A stretch of 64,000 nucleotides of DNA from Acidobacteriota bacterium (GTDB lineage Bacteria > Acidobacteriota > Vicinamibacteria > Vicinamibacterales > CAVVIG01). A program made the translations under genes and the position numbers. A model generated the notes under the pieces. It was not told where the DNA came from and searched no databases. It saw nothing but the letters and a program-made list of their open reading frames with translations. Of this stretch, positions 7,923 to 14,713 are shown one piece after another (the first letter of the stretch is position 1; each line of letters begins with the position of its first letter). The stretch spans positions 113,338 to 177,337 of the forward strand of contig QHWB01000064.1 in assembly GCA_003222395.1 (NCBI GenBank), written 5' to 3'.

Positions 7923-8692
7923 TGGACACCTTCACAATCGCAGGCAAGACATTCTCTTCGCGACTCATCGTCGGCACCGGCAAGTACTCGTCGCCTGCCG
8001 TGATGGTGCAGGCGCACGAGGCCTCGGGCGCCGAGATGATCACCGTCGCCGTCCGGCGCGTGAATCTGGACCGCACGAAGGAATCGCTCCTCGACTACAT
8101 CGACGCGTCGAAGTACTTCCTCCTGCCGAACACCGCCGGCTGCTACACGGCCGATGAGGCCGTCCGGACGGCGCGGCTCGGGCGCGAGGTGGGGCTGTCG
8201 AACTGGGTGAAGCTCGAAGTGATCGGCGACGAGAAGACGTTGTTTCCCGACAACGAAGCGCTGCTCGAGGCGACGCGCGTGCTCGTGCGCGAAGGTTTCG
8301 TCGTGCTGCCGTACACCAGCGACGATCCCGTCGTCTGCCGCAAGCTCGAGGACGCCGGCGCCGCGGCGGTGATGCCGCTCGGCGCGCCGATCGGTTCGGG
8401 CCTCGGCATCCAGAACGCGAACAACATCCGGATCATCCGCGAGTTCGCGCGTGTCCCCGTCATCGTCGACGCGGGCGTGGGCACGGCGTCGGATGCCGCG
8501 CTCGCGATGGAGCTCGGCGCCGACGGCGTGCTGATGAACACCGCGATTGCGGGCGCGCAGGCGCCGATCGCGATGGCCGAAGCGATGAAGCTCGCCGTCC
8601 GTGCGGGCCGGCTCGCGTATCTGTCGGGACGCATTCCGCGCAAGATGTACGCGAACGCGAGCAGTCCGGTCGAGGGGTTGGTTGGTCGATAA
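7922..8692 (+). CDS. thiG: thiazole synthase
   Basis: A 256-residue ThiG TIM-barrel that condenses deoxyxylulose 5-phosphate, dehydroglycine or glycine imine, and ThiS-thiocarboxylate into the thiazole phosphate of thiamine. Family landmarks are [56 protein letters not shown] (with the Schiff-base Lys), [10 protein letters not shown] and [20 protein letters not shown]. Length is normal. Only thiS accompanies it, so thiF, thiH or thiO and the pyrimidine branch must be elsewhere. A 75-bp hairpin repeat begins 15 bases after the stop. Confidence 0.95.
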   Translation: MDTFTIAGKTFSSRLIVGTGKYSSPAVMVQAHEASGAEMITVAVRRVNLDRTKESLLDYIDASKYFLLPNTAGCYTADEAVRTARLGREVGLSNWVKLEVIGDEKTLFPDNEALLEATRVLVREGFVVLPYTSDDPVVCRKLEDAGAAAVMPLGAPIGSGLGIQNANNIRIIREFARVPVIVDAGVGTASDAALAMELGADGVLMNTAIAGAQAPIAMAEAMKLAVRAGRLAYLSGRIPRKMYANASSPVEGLVGR

Positions 8693-8707
8693 AGCATCTG
8701 CGCCCGC

Positions 8708-8782
8708 GTGAGGCGCCGGAGGGAAGCGCGGCGAAGCCGCGCCGCCGAGCGCGAGCGAGCGGGGGTGGGGCCCCGCGAGCAT
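8708..8782. repeat. 75-bp GC-rich hairpin element, copy A
   Basis: A 75-base element between thiG and the next gene. It aligns without gaps to 11812-11886. The centre is a perfect 7-bp hairpin (GCGCGGC, loop GAA, GCCGCGC); the 3' half is a near-invariant GAGCGAGCGGGGGTGGGGCC block followed by CGCGAGCAT. In the other copy both stem arms differ from this one but still pair, so the structure is conserved by compensatory change. It behaves like a dispersed REP-type element and abuts the start codon of the next gene. Confidence 0.75.
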
Positions 8783-9426
8783 TGATTGACGACCCGGCGA
8801 GGCTCAAAGCGGAACGCGACGCGGCCGACCGCGAATACAACGACGCGCTGACGCGGCTCGATCGCGCCATCCAGCGGCTGCCGGCCGATTTCCCCCACCC
8901 GCCTCCCGGCCTCGACGAACATCAGATCACGTCGCTCAACGCGCTCTGGAAGATCGACGTGCCGGCCGGCGGCGGCGGCGTCCGCGGACGCATCGCGAGA
9001 GTGGTGCGGCGGTTCGTCGCGCCGCTCGTCGAGCAGCAGCAGGCCTTCAACTCCGCGGTCGTCGATCACATCAACCGCAACGTACCGGTCGCGCGCGAGA
9101 CGCAGGCGTCGATCGCCACGACGCTGACCGTCCTTCACGACACGATCGCCGAACTGGTACGCTTTCAAAGCGTCCTCGTGATGTTCCTCCAGCAGATCAC
9201 GCCCTACGTCGACACGCGCGACCGCGACGTCGCCGGTCTCCTCCGGGGATTGTCGGGTGCGATCAACGCCGTCGCCGACGAGCTGATGAAGCGATCCGAA
9301 GCGCTGACGGCGCGCGACGCGCGCCGCGAGCTGCAGCTCGACGCGCTCGACGAGCGGATTGCCGACATCCGGTCGCGCCTCGACGATCTGGTGCGCGCGC
9401 TGCCGGCTGTCCGTCGCGATGGCTAG
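8782..9426 (+). CDS. coiled-coil protein of unknown function
   Basis: A 214-residue soluble protein, mostly helical. Residues about 4-30 (RLKAERDAADREYNDALTRL) and 150-205 (ELMKRSEALTARDARRELQL onward) have heptad-like spacing suggesting coiled coils. The middle contains FVAPLVEQQQAFNSAVVDHI, a pattern I know from the N-terminal regions of some polysaccharide-locus methyltransferases and glycosyltransferases, but no catalytic domain follows. The only nearby in-frame start is TTG at 8782, directly at the end of hairpin repeat copy A, so the repeat may have displaced an older start. It overlaps the next gene by eight bases, suggesting a joint role in polysaccharide assembly. I cannot assign a function. 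Confidence 0.6.
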   Translation: MIDDPARLKAERDAADREYNDALTRLDRAIQRLPADFPHPPPGLDEHQITSLNALWKIDVPAGGGGVRGRIARVVRRFVAPLVEQQQAFNSAVVDHINRNVPVARETQASIATTLTVLHDTIAELVRFQSVLVMFLQQITPYVDTRDRDVAGLLRGLSGAINAVADELMKRSEALTARDARRELQLDALDERIADIRSRLDDLVRALPAVRRDG

Positions 9427-11389
9427 CGCTGCCACGGGTGGCGCGGGCCTTTCACGCCCGCGGTCGGCGGCCCTGAAAGGGCCGCTCCACAACCCCGTGG
9501 CCATTCGCTTCCTTCTTGCGCTGTTTCCGCTGTGGTGCACCGCCGCCGTTCTCGTGCTGTGGACACCGTGGCGGCAGAAGCTCATCGTCGGGTCGGTCGC
9601 CGCGCTCACGCTCGTTTCGCCAGCCTACGGGCTGCTCGCGCTCGCCGTGCTCACGCCGCTCGGTACGATGATCGAGTCGGCAACCGCGCTGCCGTACCGC
9701 CTCAGCGAATCGTTCGTGCTGGCCTTTCTCGGCGCGTGGCTGCTCCGCGCGGGAACCGATCGGCGAGGTCCGGCGGTTCCGCGCGCGATGGCGGCGGCGG
9801 GCTGGCTGCTTGGTCTCGCCGTGCTCGCATCGGTCGCATCGGTCACATGGCTGAACCGGGAATATCCTGGCCTGATCGCCGACTTGAGGACGTGGCTGCT
9901 GCAGGCGTACTACGTGTTCATCGATCGCGTCGGCTTCGTCGATGCGGCGCGAATCGTCGAAGGACTCGCGCTCGTCGTCGCAACGTTGTACGTGTTCCGC
10001 CGGAAACCGGCGCTCGCCGTATCGCTGCCGGCGGCGTTATGTGTGTCGGGCGCCGTTTCGGCTCTCTCGGCGGTCTTCATCTGGCGCGGCATCGGTCCCT
10101 CTGCGCTCGTGGACAAATACACCAGGCTCGGCTATCGCGCGGCCCACGTGCTCGATGTCAACGCCGCGGGATCGTATTTCGCGATGGTGGTGTGCCTGTC
10201 GTTGGGGATGATGCTTCGCGCGCACGGCAAGGCGCGTGGTCTGTGGGCTGCGCTCGCCGTCGCGAACGCGATCGGGCTGTGGTTCTCCGAATCGCGAAGC
10301 GCGATGGCTGCGGCGGCGGTTGTCCTGGCCATGAGCGCCGGCTGGATGCTGACCGCGCGGTGGACGATGCGTGCGCGCCTGGCGGCGGTGGCGGTGGTGC
10401 TCGCGATCGGGATCGCGGCGACCGCCGCTCGCGAACGCGGCCTCGAGCGCGATCAAGGGTCGCAGGCGGGAGCGTTCCGCGGGCAGTTCAACGTCACGAG
10501 CCTTCGGATGATTGCCGCGCGTCCGCTCGCGGGTGTGGGCGTCGGCCAGTACTACCGAACGTCAGCGCTCTTCCTGACGCCGCAGATGGCCTGGACCTAC
10601 GGACACGAAAACGCGCACAACTATTTCCTGCAGACCGCCGCGGAGCTCGGCCTGCCGGGACTCGCGCTGTTTCTCGTCTGGATTGGCGCAGCATTCCTTG
10701 CGATCGTCCGATCGCTGACGCGCTGGGCCGAGCCGAGGCTGCTCGGCGCCGCGGCTGGAGTGTCGGCGATGCTCGCGACGTGCGCGACCGGCCACCCGCT
10801 GCTCGTGAACGAAGCCGCGTTTCCGTTCTGGATCCAGTTCGCGCTGGCGTTCGGCCTCGCACAATCGTCGCTGATGAACGCGGACGTGATCCCTGATCGG
10901 CGACAGCAATGGCGCGCGAGCGGCCGGCTCCTCACGATCGCCGCCGCAGCGGCGATCGTGCTTGCCGCTCTGACCAGCGCTGCGCGCGGGCTGGTCGAGC
11001 CGCCGGCATCCCGCGGCGTCAACGGACTGTTCGAATGGGAGACGGCCGACGACGGACGGCGCAGCCGATGGACCGAGCAGTACGCGAGCTTGTTCGTGCC
11101 CGGCGACGTCACCCGCGTGTCGATCGCGGCGCGCGTGCCGGCAACCGTCCGCGCGATCTCGCCGATGGGTGTGACGGTCGGAGCCGGCGGCGTGCCGCAG
11201 TATCGAACGCTGGTGGGACCCGAGTGGGTGAACCTCGACGTCGCCGTTCCGGGCATCGATCTGCCCAGCCGGTTCAAGCGGATCGACTTGAGGGTCGATC
11301 GCACATGGCAGCCGGCCGTCTACATCGCCGGCAGCGGCGATCTGCGTCACGTCGGCGTGCAGCTCGGCGAATGCGAGCTCATACGCTGA
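9419..11389 (+). CDS. O-antigen ligase/polymerase (Wzy_C family) membrane protein
   Basis: A 656-residue polytopic protein with roughly 12 hydrophobic segments between residues 30 and 530, then a soluble C-terminal domain of about 130 residues. The Wzy_C/WaaL signature appears in the long periplasmic loop and following helix: ENAHNYFLQTAAELGLPGLA, where the His is the functionally important loop residue of O-antigen ligases. It would transfer or polymerise lipid-linked glycans on the periplasmic side. The ATG at 9419 overlaps the previous gene by eight bases. The first 25 residues encode two short inverted hairpins (9443-9485), so the native start could lie further in, near VAIRFLLALF. The C-terminal soluble domain looks like a jelly-roll add-on and is unusual for plain ligases. 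Confidence 0.75.
   Translation: MASAATGGAGLSRPRSAALKGPLHNPVAIRFLLALFPLWCTAAVLVLWTPWRQKLIVGSVAALTLVSPAYGLLALAVLTPLGTMIESATALPYRLSESFVLAFLGAWLLRAGTDRRGPAVPRAMAAAGWLLGLAVLASVASVTWLNREYPGLIADLRTWLLQAYYVFIDRVGFVDAARIVEGLALVVATLYVFRRKPALAVSLPAALCVSGAVSALSAVFIWRGIGPSALVDKYTRLGYRAAHVLDVNAAGSYFAMVVCLSLGMMLRAHGKARGLWAALAVANAIGLWFSESRSAMAAAAVVLAMSAGWMLTARWTMRARLAAVAVVLAIGIAATAARERGLERDQGSQAGAFRGQFNVTSLRMIAARPLAGVGVGQYYRTSALFLTPQMAWTYGHENAHNYFLQTAAELGLPGLALFLVWIGAAFLAIVRSLTRWAEPRLLGAAAGVSAMLATCATGHPLLVNEAAFPFWIQFALAFGLAQSSLMNADVIPDRRQQWRASGRLLTIAAAAAIVLAALTSAARGLVEPPASRGVNGLFEWETADDGRRSRWTEQYASLFVPGDVTRVSIAARVPATVRAISPMGVTVGAGGVPQYRTLVGPEWVNLDVAVPGIDLPSRFKRIDLRVDRTWQPAVYIAGSGDLRHVGVQLGECELIR
9443..9485. 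repeat. pair of inverted GC-rich hairpins inside the start of the ligase gene
   Basis: Hairpin 1 (9443-9461) is GCGGGC, loop CTTTCAC, GCCCGC. Hairpin 2 (9467-9485) is GCGGCCCT, loop GAA, AGGGCCGC. The reverse complement of hairpin 2 closely matches hairpin 1, both carrying a CCTTTCA-type centre, so the two form an inverted pair. They are translated in frame as part of a Ser/Gly/Arg-rich N-terminal stretch before the first membrane helix. Confidence 0.55.
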
Positions 11390-12062
11390 CGGTGTCGACG
11401 CCGACGACCGCCTTCCACGTCAGCTGCAGCGCGGCGGCCGACGGACGGGCGGGAATCAGCCACGCGAGCGTCCAGCCGACGGCGAGCGTTGCCGCGAGGC
11501 CGAACGTCGACGGCCACATGAACCCAATCGGCGAGTGATACGCGACGACGTAGCTGGTGACGCTGCCGGCGACGCCGCCAGCGAGCGCCGGAAGCGCCGT
11601 CGCCTTGCGGCTGAACATGGCAAGCAGGTAGATCCCGAACCAACGGTCCGGCAAAGGCGTTGATCAGCTTGTTCGCAATTTCCAGCAGCGTCCGATCCGC
11701 GACACGTTGGTCGCCAGCAGCGTGCCGAGCATACCGAATGCGACCGTCGCGATGCGCGACACGAACACCTGCTGCCTCGCGTCTCGCGCAGCCGAAGCGC
11801 CTGCGGCACGAGCGAGGCGGCGGAGCGAACCGCCGCGAAGCGGCGGCGCCGAGTGAGAGCGAGCGGGGGTGGGGCCCTGCGAGCATAAGAATCGATCGGC
11901 CATCAGCGAGAGCCCGACGGGCAGCCACGCCATCGTCTGACGGGCGCGGAAGAATTCGTTCAAATCGGTCTGGCGGCGCGAGAAGTACACGCCGACCGCG
12001 GCGAGCGTCGCAAGGTATGCCGCGACGATGGCGACATCGAGCAGGTGGAACGCCGGACTCAT
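11379..12062 (-). pseudogene. sodium:solute symporter (SSS family), internally deleted and frameshifted
   Basis: The minus strand starts cleanly at 12062 with about 55 residues typical of an SSS transporter N-terminus, including ATLAAVGVYFSRRQTDLNEF and AWLPVGLSLMAD. The reading then enters the 75-bp hairpin element (11812-11886). After it, symporter sequence resumes far downstream in the protein: VFVSRIATVAFGMLGTLLA, then in other frames LLEIANKLINAFAGPL (near 11650-11700) and FGIYLLAMFSRKATALPALA to a stop at 11379. Family members have about 500-600 residues and the missing middle would be roughly 300, so this is an internal deletion with the repeat at the junction plus at least two frameshifts. 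It ends tail-to-tail with the ligase gene. Confidence 0.75.
11812..11886. repeat. 75-bp GC-rich hairpin element, copy B
   Basis: Second copy of the element at 8708-8782, same orientation and length, aligned without gaps. The stem is CCGCCGC, loop GAA, GCGGCGG, different in sequence from copy A but equally paired. The GAGCGGGGGTGGGGCCC block is retained, with one T for C just before GCGAGCAT. It lies exactly between the two surviving parts of the broken symporter gene. Confidence 0.75.
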
Positions 12063-12091
12063 CGCGGAGGTTGTACTACAATCGCGCGCGT

Positions 12092-14254
12092 ATGACGCCC
12101 GTCTGGGGCCTGCTTGCAGCCGCGGCGCTGCTCTGGCCCGATCGCATCAGTGGACCGTTCGACGGCGTGCCGCTCGATCGCGTCGCCGAAGCGATCGCGG
12201 CCGCCGTCGTCTTTCCAATCCTGTGGTGGCTGCATCCACGATTTCTGACCACGCGAATCGCGCGAGCGGCAATCGTGTTGCTGATCGTCTGGAAGGCGTG
12301 CGCGACCGCGATCTTCGTGCAGGACGGCTGGTGCGTGCGATTCGTCCCGTCTCGTCCCTATTTCAAGGATGCGCGCGGCGCTCCTCACGCGTGGGACCTC
12401 CGCGCCGACTGGCGATCGCCCGACCCGGCGTGCTCGGCCATCATGACGCGGTCGTATCACGAATTGAGCGAGTTTCCCGCGTGGTTCTTCAACCTGCCTC
12501 CGGACAACGAGAGCTGGCCGATCGCCGCCGATCGTCCACCCGGTGCGCGCGTGGCGATGACCGTTCAGGGTTTTCTCTACGCGCGTGCGGCGGGCCTCCT
12601 GAACATCGGGACCGGACCTGATGTGGCCGCGTCGATCTCGGTCGACGGACACGCGGTCGACGGATCGGCGCCGCTTGCGGCGGGCATTCATTCGGTGTTC
12701 ATGGACGGCGTGCTGACCGGCGATCGCTGGTCGCTCGTGCCGACGTGGAATGGCGAGGAGCTCTGGTCGGCGGTCACGACGACGGTGGGCCGGCCGTCCT
12801 CGCTGGATTTGTTCGTGCGACCGTGGGTGAGGTTGGTGCCATCGACCATCGTCGTCGTGCTTCTGTCGTCGTGGGCCATCACGGCGGCGATGTGGATCGG
12901 AGATCCGATCGTGCTCCTGTGGTCGGCCCTGAGCTCGGGCATCATCGGATGGCTCGTGCTGTCGGATCGCGCGCCGATCGCCCGCGCCGTCATTCCGGCG
13001 CTGCTTCTCGCGGCGTGGCTGCCGGTGCCTCCGCGTTTGCGCAACCGGCGCGGCGTGTTCCTGCTGGTCGGCATTCCGTGGCTGACTTATGCGGCCGCGT
13101 GTGCGTCGACGGCGATCGGCCGATTCGTGTTCTACGGCAGCGGCCACGACACGTGGATGCTCCAGCGCTTCGCGTACCGGATCGTGATGCAGGGCTACTG
13201 GCTCGAAGGCGGCGCGCCGACGTTCTGGTTCCAGGCCGGCTACCGCTGGATCGCCGGCGCGATCCACGCGCTGTTCGGCGACTCGAGCGCGGGCGAATGG
13301 GTGTGGGACAGCGCGTGTCTTCTCGCCGGGTCGCTTTTCGCGTTTCGCGCGACGCGGTCGTTCGCCGGTTTCCGGTGGGCGATTACCGCCGCGGTGCTGC
13401 CGCTCGCGGTCTTCATCGTGGGCACGCCGTTCTATCTGATCGGCTACGGGCTCAGCGAAATCTCGTCGGCGGGTTTCGTGTACGCCGCCGCCCTCTTCGC
13501 GATGCGCGCGCGAAACGGCAGCCTGCGCGCGGCGATCGCGGCGGGGGTGCTCGGTCTGCTCGCCTTCTTCGTCCGCCTGAACAATCTGTTGATGGCGTTG
13601 GGTGTCGTCGCATTCGCCCTGCCGCCGCGCATGCCTGCCGGCCTCGCGTTCCGGGTGCGCGCCTGGTGGGCGCGCGTCTCATGGCGGACCGTCGCGGGCG
13701 TCGTCGCGACGATTGGCTGCGGCCTGCTGCTGTTCGCGTGGCGGACGTGGTATTACACCGGCGTCTTCAGCGTGTTCTACGGGACGCAGCGGCAGCGCGT
13801 CGCCATCTGGTCGCTCGCGCCGTCGCTGGGCGGCGGTCTGGCGGAAACGGTCAAGAGCGTCCTCGTCGTGTTGACCGTCAACGAACCGCCGCGATTCGAT
13901 CCATACTCGTTGCCGGTACCGATCGGCGCCGCCGTCGCGGTGCTTGCGGTTGCCCGCACTCCGCGGCTGCGCGAGGTGCCGCTGCCGCTGGCGCTGTTTT
14001 TCTTCGCCGGCATCGCCAGTGCGTTCATCGCGCACGGCTGGTTCTATCCCGGACGGTTCTCGGTTCACATCATTCCAGTCACCTGCGCGCTGACGATCTG
14101 CGCGCTGGCGCGAACCGCACGTAACATTTCGGCTGACGGAGGACGAGATGGCGAATGTGACGAACCCGATCGACGAGCGCCGCGTGGCGGCGTGGATCGG
14201 GCAAGCGCTAAGGATCGAGGGCAGGATCGTCAGCCAGGAGAATCTGACGATTGA
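12092..14254 (+). CDS. polytopic membrane protein, GT-C-like
   Basis: A 720-residue protein with a hydrophobic pair near the N-terminus, a soluble loop of about 160 residues (100-260), and about 10-11 further membrane segments from residue 265 to about 685. The loop contains ISVDGHAVDGSAPLAAGIHS, resembling the PA14-like or beta-sandwich inserts found in lipid-linked-sugar glycosyltransferases. GT-C architecture is likely, but I see no decisive DE/DD catalytic motif in the first loop, so the assignment is tentative. The ATG at 12092 is chosen because the frame upstream is Arg-rich shadow sequence over the symporter remnant. The last 107 bases overlap the bactofilin gene and encode a charged tail that may be run-on. 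Confidence 0.6.
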   Translation: MTPVWGLLAAAALLWPDRISGPFDGVPLDRVAEAIAAAVVFPILWWLHPRFLTTRIARAAIVLLIVWKACATAIFVQDGWCVRFVPSRPYFKDARGAPHAWDLRADWRSPDPACSAIMTRSYHELSEFPAWFFNLPPDNESWPIAADRPPGARVAMTVQGFLYARAAGLLNIGTGPDVAASISVDGHAVDGSAPLAAGIHSVFMDGVLTGDRWSLVPTWNGEELWSAVTTTVGRPSSLDLFVRPWVRLVPSTIVVVLLSSWAITAAMWIGDPIVLLWSALSSGIIGWLVLSDRAPIARAVIPALLLAAWLPVPPRLRNRRGVFLLVGIPWLTYAAACASTAIGRFVFYGSGHDTWMLQRFAYRIVMQGYWLEGGAPTFWFQAGYRWIAGAIHALFGDSSAGEWVWDSACLLAGSLFAFRATRSFAGFRWAITAAVLPLAVFIVGTPFYLIGYGLSEISSAGFVYAAALFAMRARNGSLRAAIAAGVLGLLAFFVRLNNLLMALGVVAFALPPRMPAGLAFRVRAWWARVSWRTVAGVVATIGCGLLLFAWRTWYYTGVFSVFYGTQRQRVAIWSLAPSLGGGLAETVKSVLVVLTVNEPPRFDPYSLPVPIGAAVAVLAVARTPRLREVPLPLALFFFAGIASAFIAHGWFYPGRFSVHIIPVTCALTICALARTARNISADGGRDGECDEPDRRAPRGGVDRASAKDRGQDRQPGESDD

Positions 14255-14528
14255 CGGTAAGGTGGACGGGACAATCGAGGTGGGCGAGCATACGCTGACG
14301 ATCGGTGCGGGCGCCGAGGTGAAGGCCGACCTGACGGCGAACGCAGTCACGATCAGCGGCACGGTCAAGGGAAACGTGACGGCGACGACGAGAGTCGATT
14401 TGAAGCCGACCGCCTCGGTCGAAGGGGATATCACGACGCCGCGGCTCGCGATGGCGGAGGGAGCGGTCGTCAGAGGCAGGGTCGAGGCGAATGCGCGCGC
14501 GGCCGGTGCGGCAGCTGCACAACGCTAG
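14148..14528 (+). CDS. bactofilin (polymer-forming cytoskeletal protein)
   Basis: A 126-residue bactofilin. The repeating beta-helix is clear: LRIEGRIVSQENLTIDGKVD, GTIEVGEHTLTIGAGAEV, ADLTANAVTISGTVKGNV, VDLKPTASVEGDI, and a final RLAMAEGAVVRGRV turn. Bactofilins self-assemble into filaments at the inner face of the membrane and help localise cell-wall or polysaccharide enzymes. A strong GGAGG lies seven bases before the ATG at 14148 even though the start is inside the preceding gene, supporting real translation. Its placement amid membrane glycosyltransferase genes suggests a scaffolding role in envelope polysaccharide synthesis. Confidence 0.9.
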   Translation: MANVTNPIDERRVAAWIGQALRIEGRIVSQENLTIDGKVDGTIEVGEHTLTIGAGAEVKADLTANAVTISGTVKGNVTATTRVDLKPTASVEGDITTPRLAMAEGAVVRGRVEANARAAGAAAAQR

Positions 14529-14713
14529 GTTGCCGGCGATGGCTCACCGTACGAATATGCTGAGCTGAGGCGATCACCATCGATCGCGTACAGCGTGAAA
14601 GCCACTATTGCGATGAGCACCGCCGAGAGGCGTACCCGCGTGATCGATGACGTGCGGTTGGACACCGATTCGATCGTCCTCATCCCCGCGCGGGGTCGCG
14701 AACGCTCTGAATT

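Noticed and set aside
8143..9609. Long minus-strand frame spanning thiG and the coiled-coil gene.
   Set aside because: It reads through two genes and the hairpin element and has no recognisable domain.
12059..13267. Long minus-strand frame opposite the GT-C-like gene at 12092.
   Set aside because: Charged, low-complexity shadow of the plus-strand membrane-protein gene.
14525..14683. Small minus-strand reading of 52 residues with one hydrophobic helix, in the gap after the bactofilin gene.
   Set aside because: Start has no convincing ribosome site, the frame is short and no family is recognised. The 185-base gap otherwise shows only a CCCCGCGCGGGG palindrome near 14684.
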